Assembly: GCF_009939195.1 (NCBI RefSeq)
Contig: NZ_JAACKC010000003.1
Span: forward strand, 1 to 64,000
DNA from: Acinetobacter kanungonis
GTDB taxonomy: Bacteria; Pseudomonadota; Gammaproteobacteria; Pseudomonadales; Moraxellaceae
Length of the DNA stretch: 64,000 nucleotides
Direction of reading: 5' to 3'
Below are positions 18,686-28,420 of this stretch, in pieces (position 1 is the first letter of the stretch; every line of letters starts with the position of its first letter). The notes beneath the pieces were generated by a model, which worked only from the letters and a program-made list of their open reading frames with translations, was not told the origin of the DNA and ran no database searches. The position numbers and the translations under genes were made by a program.

Positions 18686-20005
18686 ATGGATTTAGTTTCA
18701 CGTGTACAACGTTTACCTGTTGGAAAGTTCCACTATACCTTGCTGTGGGTGATTGGCTTGGGCTGGATGTTTGATGCCATGGATACAGGGCTAATTTCCT
18801 TTATTCTGACCAAGATGGCAACCGAGTGGAATATGAGCCCTGCCGAAAAAGGCTGGGTGGTGTCGATTGGTTTTGTCGGCATGGCGATTGGTGCGGTCTG
18901 TTCTGGGGCTTTGGCAGACCGTTGGGGACGCCGTAATGTCTTTGCGGCAACTTTGGTGACTTATAGTATAGCGACTGCTTTATGTGCTTTCGCTCCAAAT
19001 CTGACCTGGTTATTGGTGTTTCGTTTTATTGTCGGCTTAGGGTTGGGTGGACAGTTACCGGTTGCAGTGACTTTGGTCAGTGAATATATCCCTGCACAGG
19101 TGCGCGGACGTTTTATCGTCTTACTGGAAAGTTTCTGGGGCTTGGGCTGGTTGGTTGCTGCATTGGTCTCTTATTTTGTGATTCCAAGCTATGGCTGGCA
19201 TGTGGCCTTCTTGATTGGTGGTTTGCCAGCGTTGTACGTGTTTATGATTTTAAAGAAAGTGCCGGAATCGGTACCGTATTTAATTAATCGTGGGCGGATT
19301 GAAGAAGCACATGCCTTAGTACAAAAACTGGAGCGTGAATGCGGCGTGGAAGTGATTCAGCAAATAGAAGTGCAACCCGTTGCTGCCAAGCAAACTGTGT
19401 CCTTTTCACAACTGTGGTCGAATCCTTTTGCGAAACGCACTTTAATGTTGTGGCTGATCTGGTTTGGGATTGTTTATTCTTATTACGGCATCTTTACGTG
19501 GTTACCAAGCCTGTTGGTGAAACAGGGCTATAGCATTGTGCAGTCCTTTGAATATGTACTGGTGATGATTTTGGCACAACTACCTGGTTATATCGCGGCT
19601 GCATGGCTGGTGGAAAAACTCGGGCGTAAATTGACCTTGGCAGGTTTTATCGGCTTCTGCGCCTTGTCGGCTTATTTCTTTGGTCAGGCAAATACCGTTA
19701 CTCTGATTATGTTCTGGGGCTGCTTAATGTCGTTCTTTAATTTGGGTGCATGGGGCGTACTGTATACCTATACGCCAGAACAGTACCCAACCAATATTCG
19801 TGCTTTTGGTTCAGGTTGGGCATCGGCGATTGGGCGTATGGGCGGGATTGTCGCACCATTGATTGTCACCCAGATGATGGTGCAGCAAAACGGATTTAAT
19901 CATGTGTTTATGATGTTCACTGCGGTATTGCTAGCGGTGGCATTGGTGATTTTGGTTTTGGGTGAAGAAACCAAAGGCAAAACCTTAGAGTCAATTGGGA
20001 TGTAA
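18686..20005 (+). CDS. MFS transporter, NiaP/sugar-porter-like
   Basis: This 439-residue, 12-helix major facilitator has motif A as GALADRWGRRN and a sugar-porter-like segment RFIVGLGLGGQLPVAVTLVSEYIPAQVRGR after helix 4. The first helix contains GWMFDAMDTGLISF, which resembles the nicotinate transporter NiaP and the related 4-hydroxybenzoate/sialate branches. NiaP imports nicotinate for NAD synthesis. No NAD genes adjoin it, so this is a family-level guess. The ATG at 18686 is preferred to an upstream in-frame TTG (18668). It has its own upstream region after the TRIC gene's terminator. Confidence 0.82.
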   Translation: MDLVSRVQRLPVGKFHYTLLWVIGLGWMFDAMDTGLISFILTKMATEWNMSPAEKGWVVSIGFVGMAIGAVCSGALADRWGRRNVFAATLVTYSIATALCAFAPNLTWLLVFRFIVGLGLGGQLPVAVTLVSEYIPAQVRGRFIVLLESFWGLGWLVAALVSYFVIPSYGWHVAFLIGGLPALYVFMILKKVPESVPYLINRGRIEEAHALVQKLERECGVEVIQQIEVQPVAAKQTVSFSQLWSNPFAKRTLMLWLIWFGIVYSYYGIFTWLPSLLVKQGYSIVQSFEYVLVMILAQLPGYIAAAWLVEKLGRKLTLAGFIGFCALSAYFFGQANTVTLIMFWGCLMSFFNLGAWGVLYTYTPEQYPTNIRAFGSGWASAIGRMGGIVAPLIVTQMMVQQNGFNHVFMMFTAVLLAVALVILVLGEETKGKTLESIGM

Positions 20006-20265
20006 AATGTTCAAGTTGTCATGGTGATGTTCCATCACCATTCGGCTTTTTCAGCACATACAGATACGCGAGGAAAATGGATTCTTTAGAAAATAAAAAT
20101 TATAAGTTGATCATTTATTTAAAAGTGGATAATTTTACGACATCAGCACCTCGTTAAGACACAAATTGTCGTGGTAGTGAAGGGCACACCCTTGTGCAGT
20201 CACAGTCTGAGACTTAGCATAAGAACTTAGATAAAAAAATGATTTGATTAGGATGAAAGGTTGTT

Positions 20266-22485
20266 ATGACAAACCTTGCGCATCACGCAACTGAAAACCG
20301 CTCCGTCGCAGAATTTACTGAACGTGCTTACCTCAACTATGCCATGTACGTGATTATGGACCGTGCTTTGCCTCACATCAGTGATGGTTTAAAGCCAGTA
20401 CAACGCCGTATTGTGTATGCCATGAGTGAGCTTGGACTAAAACCAAGTGGTAAACCGAAAAAATCTGCACGTACCGTGGGTGATGTATTGGGTAAATACC
20501 ATCCGCATGGCGATTCAGCCTGTTATGAAGCCATGGTGTTGATGGCGCAACCTTTCAGTTATCGCTATCCATTTATTGAAGGTCAGGGCAACTGGGGTTC
20601 ACCCGATGATCCGAAATCTTTTGCTGCCATGCGTTATACCGAAGCCAAACTGTCGCAGTACAGTGAAGTGTTATTGGCAGAGTTGGGACAAGGTACTTGT
20701 GATTGGCAAGACAACTTTGATGGCTCGCTCAAAGAACCTGTGAATTTACCTGCACGGGTACCGAATATTTTATTGAATGGTACGACAGGCATTGCCGTGG
20801 GGATGGCGACCGACATTCCACCACATAATTTGCGTGAAGTCATTAAAGGTACGATTGCCTTAATTCGTAATCCAAATTTAACGGATGAAAAAGTCGCAGA
20901 ATATATTCCGGCGCCTGATTTACCGACCAAAGCCGAGATTATTACCCCACCTGATGAATTGCTGAAAATTCAAACTACAGGTCGTGGTAGTTACCGTATG
21001 CGTGCGGTGTATACGATAGAAAAAAATGAAATCGTGATTACCGACTTGCCGTACCAAGTCTCGGGTTCCAAAGTCATCACGCAAATTGCCGATCAAATGC
21101 AGGCGAAAAAACTGCCCTTGGTCAGTGATGTACGCGATGAATCGGATCATCAAAATCCGACCCGTCTGGTGGTGGTGTTACGCTCGAACCGTATTGATGC
21201 AGAAGCGGTGATGAGTCATTTATTTGCCACCACGGACCTAGAGTCCAGCTATCGTGTCAACATGAATATGATTGGGGCAGATGGTCGTCCGCAAGTGAAA
21301 TCAATTCGTCGCATTTTGCTGGAATGGATTGAAATCCGCAAAGACACCGTGACTCGTCGTCTGCAATATCATCTCAATAAAATTGAAAAGCGCCTGCACA
21401 TTTTGGCAGGCTTGCTGATTGCGTATCTGGATATTGATACCGTGATTCGCATCATCCGTGAAGAAGAGCATCTGAAAGCGGAATTGATGTCGCATTTTGG
21501 CATTGATGAGATTCAAGCCGAAGCCATTTTGGAATTGAAATTACGCCATTTGGCGAAATTGGAAGAAATGGAAATTCGTCGTGAACAGGAGGAATTGGAA
21601 GCCAAGGCAGCCATTATTCGTGAACAGTTGGCGAATCCAGAATCTTTAAAAGCATTGATTATCAATGAACTGAAAGACGATGCGAAACGTTTTGGCGATG
21701 ATCGCCGTTCACCGATCGTACAGCGCGCTGAAGCCACGGCGATTAGTGAACAAGATTTAATGCCTGCCGACCCTGTGACTGTTGTCCTTTCGGAAGCGGG
21801 CTGGATTCGAAGTGCCAAAGGGCATGATGTGGATGCAGAGAACCTGAATTTCCGTGCGGGCGATCAATATCTCAGTCATGCACAAGGCAAGTCCAATCAA
21901 AAAGTCTATATCTTAGACCAAACTGGGCGTAGTTACGCACTGCCCATCAATAGCTTGCCATCGGCACGTGGTCTAGGTGAACCATTAAGTTCTAAGCTTG
22001 CACCTGTCAGTGGCGTCGGTTTCCTGCAAGTGCTGATTGAAGAAGATGAATCCGAGATTTTGGCGATGAGCAGTAAAGGCTACGGCTTTAAAACCCAAGC
22101 TAAACAACTCGATACCAGTGCCAAGGCAGGTAAAGCTTTCCTAACGATTCCAGAGGATGCGAAACCGTTACCATTATACCCTTTACAGCAAGCCACCCAT
22201 TTGGCACTGTTAAGTTCGGCAGGGCGTTTACTGATTATCGATTTGTCAGAATTGCCAATCCTGAATAAAGGTAAAGGTAATAAATTGATACAACTCGAAG
22301 ACAAAGATCAGATTATTGCTATGACAACTCTGAATTTAGATGAAATAATTCAAGTGGTTGCGGGACAACAACAATTGAAATTAAAAGGTGACGATTTACA
22401 AAAATATATGGGTAAACGTGCGACAAAAGGGCAACTGCTACCACGTGGATATCAAAAAGCAAATAGACTGTTGGTTCAGAGATAA
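20266..22485 (+). CDS. parC: DNA topoisomerase IV subunit A
   Basis: This 739-residue protein is the cleavage subunit that unlinks daughter chromosomes, working with ParE. The catalytic tyrosine is Tyr124 in [12 protein letters not shown]. The quinolone-resistance region reads [12 protein letters not shown], with Ser84 and Glu88 at the positions equivalent to E. coli Ser80 and Glu84, so it has the drug-sensitive residues. The C-terminal half holds the beta-pinwheel blades. Length is normal. parE is not adjacent, as is usual in Acinetobacter. The ATG follows AAAGGTTGTT. Confidence 0.97.
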   Translation: MTNLAHHATENRSVAEFTERAYLNYAMYVIMDRALPHISDGLKPVQRRIVYAMSELGLKPSGKPKKSARTVGDVLGKYHPHGDSACYEAMVLMAQPFSYRYPFIEGQGNWGSPDDPKSFAAMRYTEAKLSQYSEVLLAELGQGTCDWQDNFDGSLKEPVNLPARVPNILLNGTTGIAVGMATDIPPHNLREVIKGTIALIRNPNLTDEKVAEYIPAPDLPTKAEIITPPDELLKIQTTGRGSYRMRAVYTIEKNEIVITDLPYQVSGSKVITQIADQMQAKKLPLVSDVRDESDHQNPTRLVVVLRSNRIDAEAVMSHLFATTDLESSYRVNMNMIGADGRPQVKSIRRILLEWIEIRKDTVTRRLQYHLNKIEKRLHILAGLLIAYLDIDTVIRIIREEEHLKAELMSHFGIDEIQAEAILELKLRHLAKLEEMEIRREQEELEAKAAIIREQLANPESLKALIINELKDDAKRFGDDRRSPIVQRAEATAISEQDLMPADPVTVVLSEAGWIRSAKGHDVDAENLNFRAGDQYLSHAQGKSNQKVYILDQTGRSYALPINSLPSARGLGEPLSSKLAPVSGVGFLQVLIEEDESEILAMSSKGYGFKTQAKQLDTSAKAGKAFLTIPEDAKPLPLYPLQQATHLALLSSAGRLLIIDLSELPILNKGKGNKLIQLEDKDQIIAMTTLNLDEIIQVVAGQQQLKLKGDDLQKYMGKRATKGQLLPRGYQKANRLLVQR

Positions 22486-22636
22486 AACTAGCATGTGGTT
22501 GTTGAAATAAGTTATATATGTGGCTGTGTTCGTGAAAATGGATACGGGAATGTGCATTAACAAGCTAAATAAACACGCACAAACCCGAAAAAAAAGCTGC
22601 ATATTTTAAGGACTATAGATTGGAGAGATTGGGATT

Positions 22637-24313
22637 ATGGAAAAGATTTGGTTCGCTGAATACCGCAAGACAGGCATTCCTGAAACTGTAGAATTGCCAC
22701 CAGAGAACACCTCTTTGGTTGATGTATTTGAGCGTAATTTCCAAAAATTTGGTTCACGTGATGCCTTTATCTTTATGGATAAAGCACTTTCTTTTAGTGA
22801 ACTCGATGAAGCTAGCCGCAAGTTTGCTGCTTATTTGCAAAGTTTAGGCTTAGCCAAGGGATCGCGTGTTGCGGTCATGATGCCAAACGTTCTCCAATAT
22901 CCAGTGGTTGCTCTTGGTGTATTGCGTGCAGGTCTGGTGCTGGTGAATGTCAACCCACTTTATACGGCACGTGAACTTGAACATCAATTGAATGATTCTG
23001 GTTCTGAAGTTTTAGTCATTATTGAAAACTTCGCCTCGGTTTATCAAAGCATTATTGGTAAAACGCCAGTCAAGCATGTGGTTGTGGCTTCTGTGGGCGA
23101 CATGCTCGGCACCCTAAAAGGCACTTTAGTGAACTTTGTCTTGCGTTCAGTACGTAAACAAATTCCAGCATGGAATATTCCAGGTCATATCCGTTTCAAT
23201 GCGGCCATGTCTAAAGTTAGCCCAAGCAATTACAAACGTCCTAATCTAACCTTAAGCGATACTGCTGTACTTCAATACACAGGTGGTACTACAGGTGTAT
23301 CTAAAGGTGCAGAGTTAACCCATCGTAACCTTGTGGCGAACTTATTGCAGTGTGATGGCATTTTCCAAAGTAAATTTGGGGTGCAAGATGGTTCGAGTAC
23401 AGATCGTATTTTCTGTGCTTTACCGCTGTATCATATTTTTGCATTCATGGTGTGTGCCATGTACGGCATGTACAAAGGTCAAGCCAACGTCTTGATTCCA
23501 AACCCGCGTGATTTACCTGCGGTGATGAAAGAATTACGCAAATATCAACCAACCTTCTTCCCAGCCGTTAATACACTGTTTAATGCGCTTGTGAACAATG
23601 AAGAGTTTAAACAGCTCGATCACAGCAAGTTAAAAATGGCGATGGGCGGTGGTATGGCCGTTCTGCCGTCTACAGCTGAAGCATGGAAACGTGTTACAGG
23701 TACCAACATCATTGAAGGTTACGGTTTATCTGAAACTTCACCTGTAGCAACAGCAAACCCACCAGCGTCTGATGAGTTTAGCGGTACTATTGGTATTCCA
23801 TTACCACTTACTGAAATTGCGATTTTAGATGATGATGGCAATGAAGTTGCTTTGGGTGAACAGGGTGAAATCTGTATCCGTGGTCCTCAGGTGATGAAAG
23901 GTTACTGGAATCGCCCAGACGAAACAGACAAAGTGATGGTAAATGGTTTCTTCCGTACCGGTGATATCGGTGTGATGGATGAGCGTGGCTACACCAAAAT
24001 TGTAGACCGTAAGAAAGACATGATTTTGGTGTCTGGCTTTAACGTTTATCCTTCTGAAATTGAAGAAGTCATTGCGAAGCATCCAAAAGTATTGGAAGTT
24101 GCAGCGATTGGCGTACCTGATGAAAAATCAGGTGAAGTACCGAAGTTATTCGTCGTGAAAAAAGATGCTTCTTTAACGACTGAAGAAGTCCTTGAATTCG
24201 CGAAAGAAAACTTAACGGGATATAAACGCCCACGTTATGTCGAGTTTATGGAAGAATTGCCAAAATCAAATGTCGGTAAGATTTTACGTAAAGATTTACG
24301 TAAGAGTGCCTAA
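22637..24313 (+). CDS. fadD: Long-chain fatty acid-CoA ligase
   Basis: This 558-residue ANL-family enzyme activates long-chain fatty acids with ATP and CoA for beta-oxidation. The AMP-binding P-loop reads YTGGTTGVSKGAELTH near residue 213. The A5 motif is GYGLSETSP near residue 364. RTGDIGVMDERGY and the hinge region DRKKDMILVSGFNVYPSEIE follow. The catalytic lysine is in the closing segment LPKSNVGKILRKDLR. Length matches FadD. It stands alone, with a 150-base leader and a strong terminator shared with the converging membrane-protein gene. I do not see a clear FadR-type site. Confidence 0.93.
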   Translation: MEKIWFAEYRKTGIPETVELPPENTSLVDVFERNFQKFGSRDAFIFMDKALSFSELDEASRKFAAYLQSLGLAKGSRVAVMMPNVLQYPVVALGVLRAGLVLVNVNPLYTARELEHQLNDSGSEVLVIIENFASVYQSIIGKTPVKHVVVASVGDMLGTLKGTLVNFVLRSVRKQIPAWNIPGHIRFNAAMSKVSPSNYKRPNLTLSDTAVLQYTGGTTGVSKGAELTHRNLVANLLQCDGIFQSKFGVQDGSSTDRIFCALPLYHIFAFMVCAMYGMYKGQANVLIPNPRDLPAVMKELRKYQPTFFPAVNTLFNALVNNEEFKQLDHSKLKMAMGGGMAVLPSTAEAWKRVTGTNIIEGYGLSETSPVATANPPASDEFSGTIGIPLPLTEIAILDDDGNEVALGEQGEICIRGPQVMKGYWNRPDETDKVMVNGFFRTGDIGVMDERGYTKIVDRKKDMILVSGFNVYPSEIEEVIAKHPKVLEVAAIGVPDEKSGEVPKLFVVKKDASLTTEEVLEFAKENLTGYKRPRYVEFMEELPKSNVGKILRKDLRKSA

Positions 24314-24322
24314 GCACTACAT

Positions 24323-24352
24323 TAAAAAAAGCGCCTTTGGGCGCTTTTTTTT
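24323..24352. terminator. Bidirectional terminator between fadD and the facing gene
   Basis: GCGCC and GGCGC with a TTTG loop are flanked by A and T runs, giving a 12-bp stem that works in both directions. Confidence 0.93.
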
Positions 24353-24363
24353 ATTGGATTACA

Positions 24364-24750
24364 TTATTTTTTCTTCATCAGCCAGCGATCGAAATAAGGG
24401 CGTCCAACCCCTGCAATCCCGATAAAAATGAAGATGGTGCCGAACTGACGGCTAAAGCCAGAACGATTAAAAGTACCATAGCTCAAGAAATTATCCGCCA
24501 AGCAGTAAATCAGGGTAATCAGTACCCAATGCCAGAGGGGAAGGCGACGAATCCCGACTGCCCAAAAAGCTAGCCAAAGCAGAATAAAAGTACAGACCGT
24601 CGACCAGATGTTCATGTTGGCACAAATGACCGTCAGTAAGAAAGCGATAATAGGGAACACGATGGCGAGTACACGATCCATCTGCCGTTGATGTTGATGC
24701 TGTTTCTCCAGCTCATCAAACAGTTTGTGCTGATCTGTATTGAATGACAT
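24364..24750 (-). CDS. Hypothetical small membrane protein (128 aa)
   Basis: The N-terminal 22 residues are polar and His/Gln-rich (ELEKQHQHQRQ). Four hydrophobic segments follow between residues 25 and 120, and the protein ends in a basic tail (RWLMKKK). I do not recognise a named family. A DUF-type membrane protein is likely. GGGAA precedes the ATG at 24750. It is divergent from the MAPEG gene, with about 105 bases between them. Confidence 0.72.
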   Translation of the reverse strand: MSFNTDQHKLFDELEKQHQHQRQMDRVLAIVFPIIAFLLTVICANMNIWSTVCTFILLWLAFWAVGIRRLPLWHWVLITLIYCLADNFLSYGTFNRSGFSRQFGTIFIFIGIAGVGRPYFDRWLMKKK

Positions 24751-24856
24751 AACGATTCCCGAAAGGCTTGGTTATAAAAACACATATTTAACAAAAAATA
24801 TTCTAGAATTGCCATGCTATGATAAGCCTTATTGATCCCTCACGAGAATAAAATTG

Positions 24857-25255
24857 ATGCAGAGTATTAGCGGCATTGTCTATCTCATTTTAATTGCATG
24901 CTTATTACCCTACGTTTTTACCGTTATTGCTAAAATGGCAGGTGGCTTTCAGGGACGAGATAATCAACATCCACGTGATTTTTTAGCGCAAACTACAGGT
25001 TTAGCTGCACGTGCCAATGCAGCGCAAAAGAATAGCTTTGAAGGGCTGCCGCTATTTATTGCCGCGATTTTGATGGCAGAATATATGGTCGTATCGCAAT
25101 CCATCATTATGACCTTCGGTATTGCCTATTTGGTCCTCCGCGTGATTTATGGCGTGTGTTACTTGGCGAATTGGGCGACTTTACGTTCAATCGTCTGGTT
25201 ATTGTCTTTATTGTGTCCAATTTTTCTGTTGATTTTGGTGATCAAACTCAGCTAA
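24857..25255 (+). CDS. MAPEG family membrane protein
   Basis: This 132-residue four-helix membrane protein belongs to the MAPEG superfamily, whose eukaryotic members are glutathione transferases and leukotriene enzymes. The segment AARANAAQKNSFEGLPLFIAA is the family signature; the Arg-Ala/Asn-Ala part contacts glutathione in known structures. RVIYGVCYLANWATLRSIVW forms helix 4. Bacterial members are largely uncharacterised. The ATG at 24857 is used; the ORF opens one codon earlier with TTG. It precedes ppa with a 111-base gap. Confidence 0.87.
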   Translation: MQSISGIVYLILIACLLPYVFTVIAKMAGGFQGRDNQHPRDFLAQTTGLAARANAAQKNSFEGLPLFIAAILMAEYMVVSQSIIMTFGIAYLVLRVIYGVCYLANWATLRSIVWLLSLLCPIFLLILVIKLS

Positions 25256-25366
25256 TGAACGCACATATTCCCTATTTTTACGGGGCAGATGTATAATCGC
25301 TCCGTGATTAAACCGAATACGATTATTTGGCTTTCAATATAAATTAATTCATTCAAGAGTGATGCT

Positions 25367-25891
25367 ATGAGCTACAGCAATATCCCTGCGGGTAAAGATG
25401 CGCCAAATGACATTTATGTCATCATTGAAATTCCTGCAAACGCAGCGCCAATCAAATACGAAATTGATAAAGATTCGGATGCGTTATTTGTAGACCGCTT
25501 CATGGGTACAGCAATGTTCTACCCAGCGAACTATGGCTATGTACCAAATACGTTGTCTGAAGATGGTGACCCACTTGACGTATTGGTTGTGACTCCACAC
25601 CCAGTTGAGCCAGGTTCAGTGATTCGTTGCCGCCCAGTAGGCAAATTGAACATGGAAGATGATGGCGGTATTGATGCGAAACTGATTGCTGTTCCACATG
25701 AAAAATTAACACCAATCTATAAAGACGTTCAGGAATATACGGATCTTCCTCCTTTGTTAATTCAACAAGTTGAGCACTTCTTTAAGCACTACAAAGACTT
25801 AGAACCAGGTAAGTGGGTTAAGTTGACAGGTTGGGAAGGTGCTGACGTAGCGAAAGCTGAAGTCCTTAAAGCTATCGAAGCTGCAAAATAA
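25367..25891 (+). CDS. ppa: Inorganic pyrophosphatase
   Basis: This 174-residue family I soluble pyrophosphatase hydrolyses pyrophosphate to phosphate and pulls biosynthetic reactions forward. The signature [12 protein letters not shown] near residues 64-75 carries the metal-binding aspartates. The upstream [13 protein letters not shown] and the later [16 protein letters not shown] are also typical. Length matches E. coli PPase (176). The gene ends in two hairpins, the second a strong bidirectional terminator shared with the porin gene. Confidence 0.97.
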   Translation: MSYSNIPAGKDAPNDIYVIIEIPANAAPIKYEIDKDSDALFVDRFMGTAMFYPANYGYVPNTLSEDGDPLDVLVVTPHPVEPGSVIRCRPVGKLNMEDDGGIDAKLIAVPHEKLTPIYKDVQEYTDLPPLLIQQVEHFFKHYKDLEPGKWVKLTGWEGADVAKAEVLKAIEAAK

Positions 25892-25907
25892 TCCTTTCAA
25901 GGATTGA

Positions 25908-25936
25908 GGTTGAACTTTATTTTGTAAAGTTCAACC
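25908..25936 (+). terminator. Upstream hairpin of a tandem pair after ppa
   Basis: A perfect 12-bp stem (25908-25919 with 25925-25936) has a 5-base loop, 17 bases after the ppa stop. It lacks its own T run and lies just before the main terminator. Confidence 0.6.
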
Positions 25937-25940
25937 CATA

Positions 25941-25973
25941 AAAAAAAACCTGCACAATGTGCAGGTTTTTTTT
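25941..25973. terminator. Bidirectional terminator between ppa and the OprD-family porin
   Basis: AACCTGCAC and GTGCAGGTT with a 3-base loop are flanked by A and T runs, so the hairpin can stop both converging transcripts. Confidence 0.93.
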
Positions 25974-25996
25974 AGATCTCTGAAAAAGTCTTCAAA

Positions 25997-27271
25997 TTAG
26001 AAGAATTTTACAGGGATATCTAACCAAATACGCCATTCGTTGGTATCACCAATATAGATATCATTTTGATATGAATCACTAGCGCGATAGTAAGAGTGAC
26101 GTAAACGTAAGCTTGCATCTTTAGCAAAACCAGATTGGACGGTATATTTCACTTGGTTAAAGAATTCACGTTCTTGAGCGCTGTCAGTTACGTCTTTAAC
26201 TTTGATATCCCAACCATAAACAAATGCAGTTGTCCATGTTAAACCAGGAAGATTCATACCTGCAAAGTTGTAAGTGTATTGAAGTTGCGCTGATTTTTCA
26301 TCGTTACCGATGAAGTCAGAAAGGTAAGAGTTTGGTAGGTAAATACTTTGACCACCATCAGCATTATAACCGTAGTCATAACCAGTATTGCCACTGTTTT
26401 GCTGGTAAGCCAACATTACGTTGTGGTTGCCAGTGTTGTATGTGCCTGAAACTGCGAAAATATCATTTTTACGATCAGAAAGATCATCAGTTGTATGTGA
26501 GTAAGTAGTTGCTTCTTCATCATATTCAGTGTGATAACCACTAAAATCAAATGTTAAGGTGCTGTTGTTCGCAAGAGGGTGTGCGTAGTTGGCATTAACA
26601 TAATGACGCTCAAGAGCATTTTTGCTGTCTAAGCCATAGTAAGATGCGTTGATTTGATCATTAAACTTATATTTAGCACCCCAAACGATGGCACGATCTA
26701 ATTCATTACCATCAGTATTGATTTGGTCTGAGTATTGGTCTTTGGTAAATTTACCAGCAGTTAATTCTAAACCGTTAATTTCACGGCTAGTCGCTAAAAC
26801 ACCTTCAAAGTATTCAGGCACTAAACGTGCTGTGTTACTTGCAAGTACAGGTAGATCAAGTACTTGAGTACCGTAGCGGACTTCAGTGTTAGAAATACGC
26901 GCTTTTACGATACCGCCACCACGACCCCAGTGGTCATAAGCAGAACCATCGTTATACTTAGGAATCATTTGGTTGCCAGCATTTTTGTTTTCACCAATTT
27001 TGAATGAGCCATCACCAATAACGCCCACACCAAAACCAACGATACCTTGGGTATAACCTGATTCGATTTTAACCATAGCTGTTTGAGCAACAGAGCTCGT
27101 ATCTGCTACGCCATTTTTCTTGTCGCGAGTAAGGTAACCAGTGCGGAACAATACTGATCCTTCAGCATCTTCTACAAATCCTTTTGCTTCACTTTGTTCG
27201 CTTGCATAAGCGGTAGTAATAAGGGCAGCCTGAATTAATACTGCTAATGTAAGTTTTTGCGCATTTGGCAT
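25997..27271 (-). CDS. OprD family outer-membrane porin
   Basis: This 424-residue protein starts with a signal peptide (MPNAQKLTLAVLIQAALITTAYA), and the mature chain is a beta barrel ending in a terminal Phe, the barrel-assembly signal. It is an OprD-type porin of the Pseudomonas/Acinetobacter group, which admits basic amino acids, aromatic acids or other small carboxylates. The early GFVEDAEGSVLFRTGYLTRDKK and RYGTQVLDLPVLASNTARLVPEYFEG are recognisable. The ATG at 27271 is used, with GAGG 9 bases upstream, instead of a TTG five codons earlier. Substrate unknown. Confidence 0.9.
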   Translation of the reverse strand: MPNAQKLTLAVLIQAALITTAYASEQSEAKGFVEDAEGSVLFRTGYLTRDKKNGVADTSSVAQTAMVKIESGYTQGIVGFGVGVIGDGSFKIGENKNAGNQMIPKYNDGSAYDHWGRGGGIVKARISNTEVRYGTQVLDLPVLASNTARLVPEYFEGVLATSREINGLELTAGKFTKDQYSDQINTDGNELDRAIVWGAKYKFNDQINASYYGLDSKNALERHYVNANYAHPLANNSTLTFDFSGYHTEYDEEATTYSHTTDDLSDRKNDIFAVSGTYNTGNHNVMLAYQQNSGNTGYDYGYNADGGQSIYLPNSYLSDFIGNDEKSAQLQYTYNFAGMNLPGLTWTTAFVYGWDIKVKDVTDSAQEREFFNQVKYTVQSGFAKDASLRLRHSYYRASDSYQNDIYIGDTNEWRIWLDIPVKFF

Positions 27272-28420
27272 AAGAAACAACCTCAAAAAAAGATAGATTC
27301 AGAATTTCGTTTTTTGGCATAACTCGAAATTTTCATAAATTGTATAATTAATCTATAAAAAAGATAGATTTTTATTAATTTTATTTCATTCTTGTTACAC
27401 GCTACTTGACGAAATTGCATTCTTGTTGTTGGAAAAGTAATAACCATATTTTATACATAAGCTATTCATTCATAATAAAATTATATTTTACTGAATGGAA
27501 AATATAGCCCTGTTTTGTTTTAAATCAAGATGAAAAAAATGCCAATTCTTTTGTTTATTTTTTCTTCATTATCGGCTTGATTGTTTGTTTTTTAATCTGC
27601 TTTGGGCTTGTTTTTATTATTAAACCCTATTTCTAATTGAAAATGAGAAATGTTTCATTTTGGTTCATTCAAAATATTCCTTTTGAAAGGTGCTGGCCAC
27701 GTAAAGTGGAGTTGTGATTTTGTTCATGGACAGAGTGGGGAATGAACTGTTGTGGTGCGCATATTTTGTACAGAAAAGGCTGTCGAGTATATTTGTTGAT
27801 CTAAAATGAAGCATTTTAAAGAAAAACTATGCTGTATTTATCAATCTTCCTAAAAAAGCAGCCATTTTTATCATTAGACTAATTTTGCTCTCTCAATCTT
27901 ATCGGTATTCGTACTGCATTTATCCTCAGTATTATTGGAACACGATCATGTCTATTTAACTCCTAAAATCATGCACCATAGTGAGCGTGAATGGCTTTAA
28001 AAGTCAGGAATGCTTGGAGAGATTCAATGAGTGAATATAAAAAAATTGAGATTCTCCGACCTCATTTTCACTGAAATCGATGCAGCACCCATGTAGATTT
28101 TGAAGATGGAAATACTTTATTAACCAATTGTTATTTATATAAAAATATTGGAAATTACAGGTGTTCTTCACTATAGCTCCCATTTAACTGCTTTAGTTTA
28201 GGATGATTGATTTGTATCAGGATTTAACTGATAAAGCTCAATCTTATGCTTGGATAAAGAATTGCTTAGATTTAATTTTTGGTCGATTTTATCGTTTTTA
28301 TAAAGAAAAAGTGAGGGGTGTTAATTGTTTTTTCTAAAGTTGGCATAACGTTTGCTAATACATCAAGGAGTTTATTAATTACAGCAAAAACGTCGTAATT
28401 CGATGTGGGGGAACCTTAGA
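27272..28420. other. 1.1-kb non-coding stretch with broken reading frames
   Basis: The left 100 bases are the upstream region of the OprD-family gene. They contain two copies of AAAAAAGATAGATT (27286-27299 and 27357-27370) and an inverted repeat AATTTCG/CGAAATT (27303-27331). Further right, stretches read like protein but are cut by stops, for example a frame at about 27890-28030 (with DHVYLTPKIMHHSEREWL, then a stop). Another, at 28203-28337, encodes 44 residues with no ribosome binding site. The right end holds the sigma-54-like promoter of the TorF porin gene. It may be the graveyard of a gene; I cannot name it. Confidence 0.45.
28340..28356 (+). promoter_or_regulatory. Sigma-54-type promoter of the TorF-family porin gene
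   Basis: TTGGCATAACGTTTGCT matches the -24/-12 sigma-54 consensus (YTGGCACGRNNNTTGCW) except at two positions, with the invariant GG and GC correctly spaced. It lies 64 bases before the ATG at 28421. It differs at only two of 17 positions from the site before amtB. Confidence 0.65.

Noticed and set aside
20500-20640. Quinolone resistance change in parC
   Set aside because: Ser84 and Glu88 are the wild-type residues.
27640-27661. AAAATGA and TCATTTT inverted repeat resembling a Fur box
   Set aside because: It lies about 370 bases from the nearest start codon and fits the Fur consensus poorly compared with the feoA site.
28203-28337. 44-codon open frame with protein-like sequence
   Set aside because: There is no ribosome binding site at a usable distance and no known relative; it lies in a stretch of other broken frames. 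Kept only as part of the graveyard finding.
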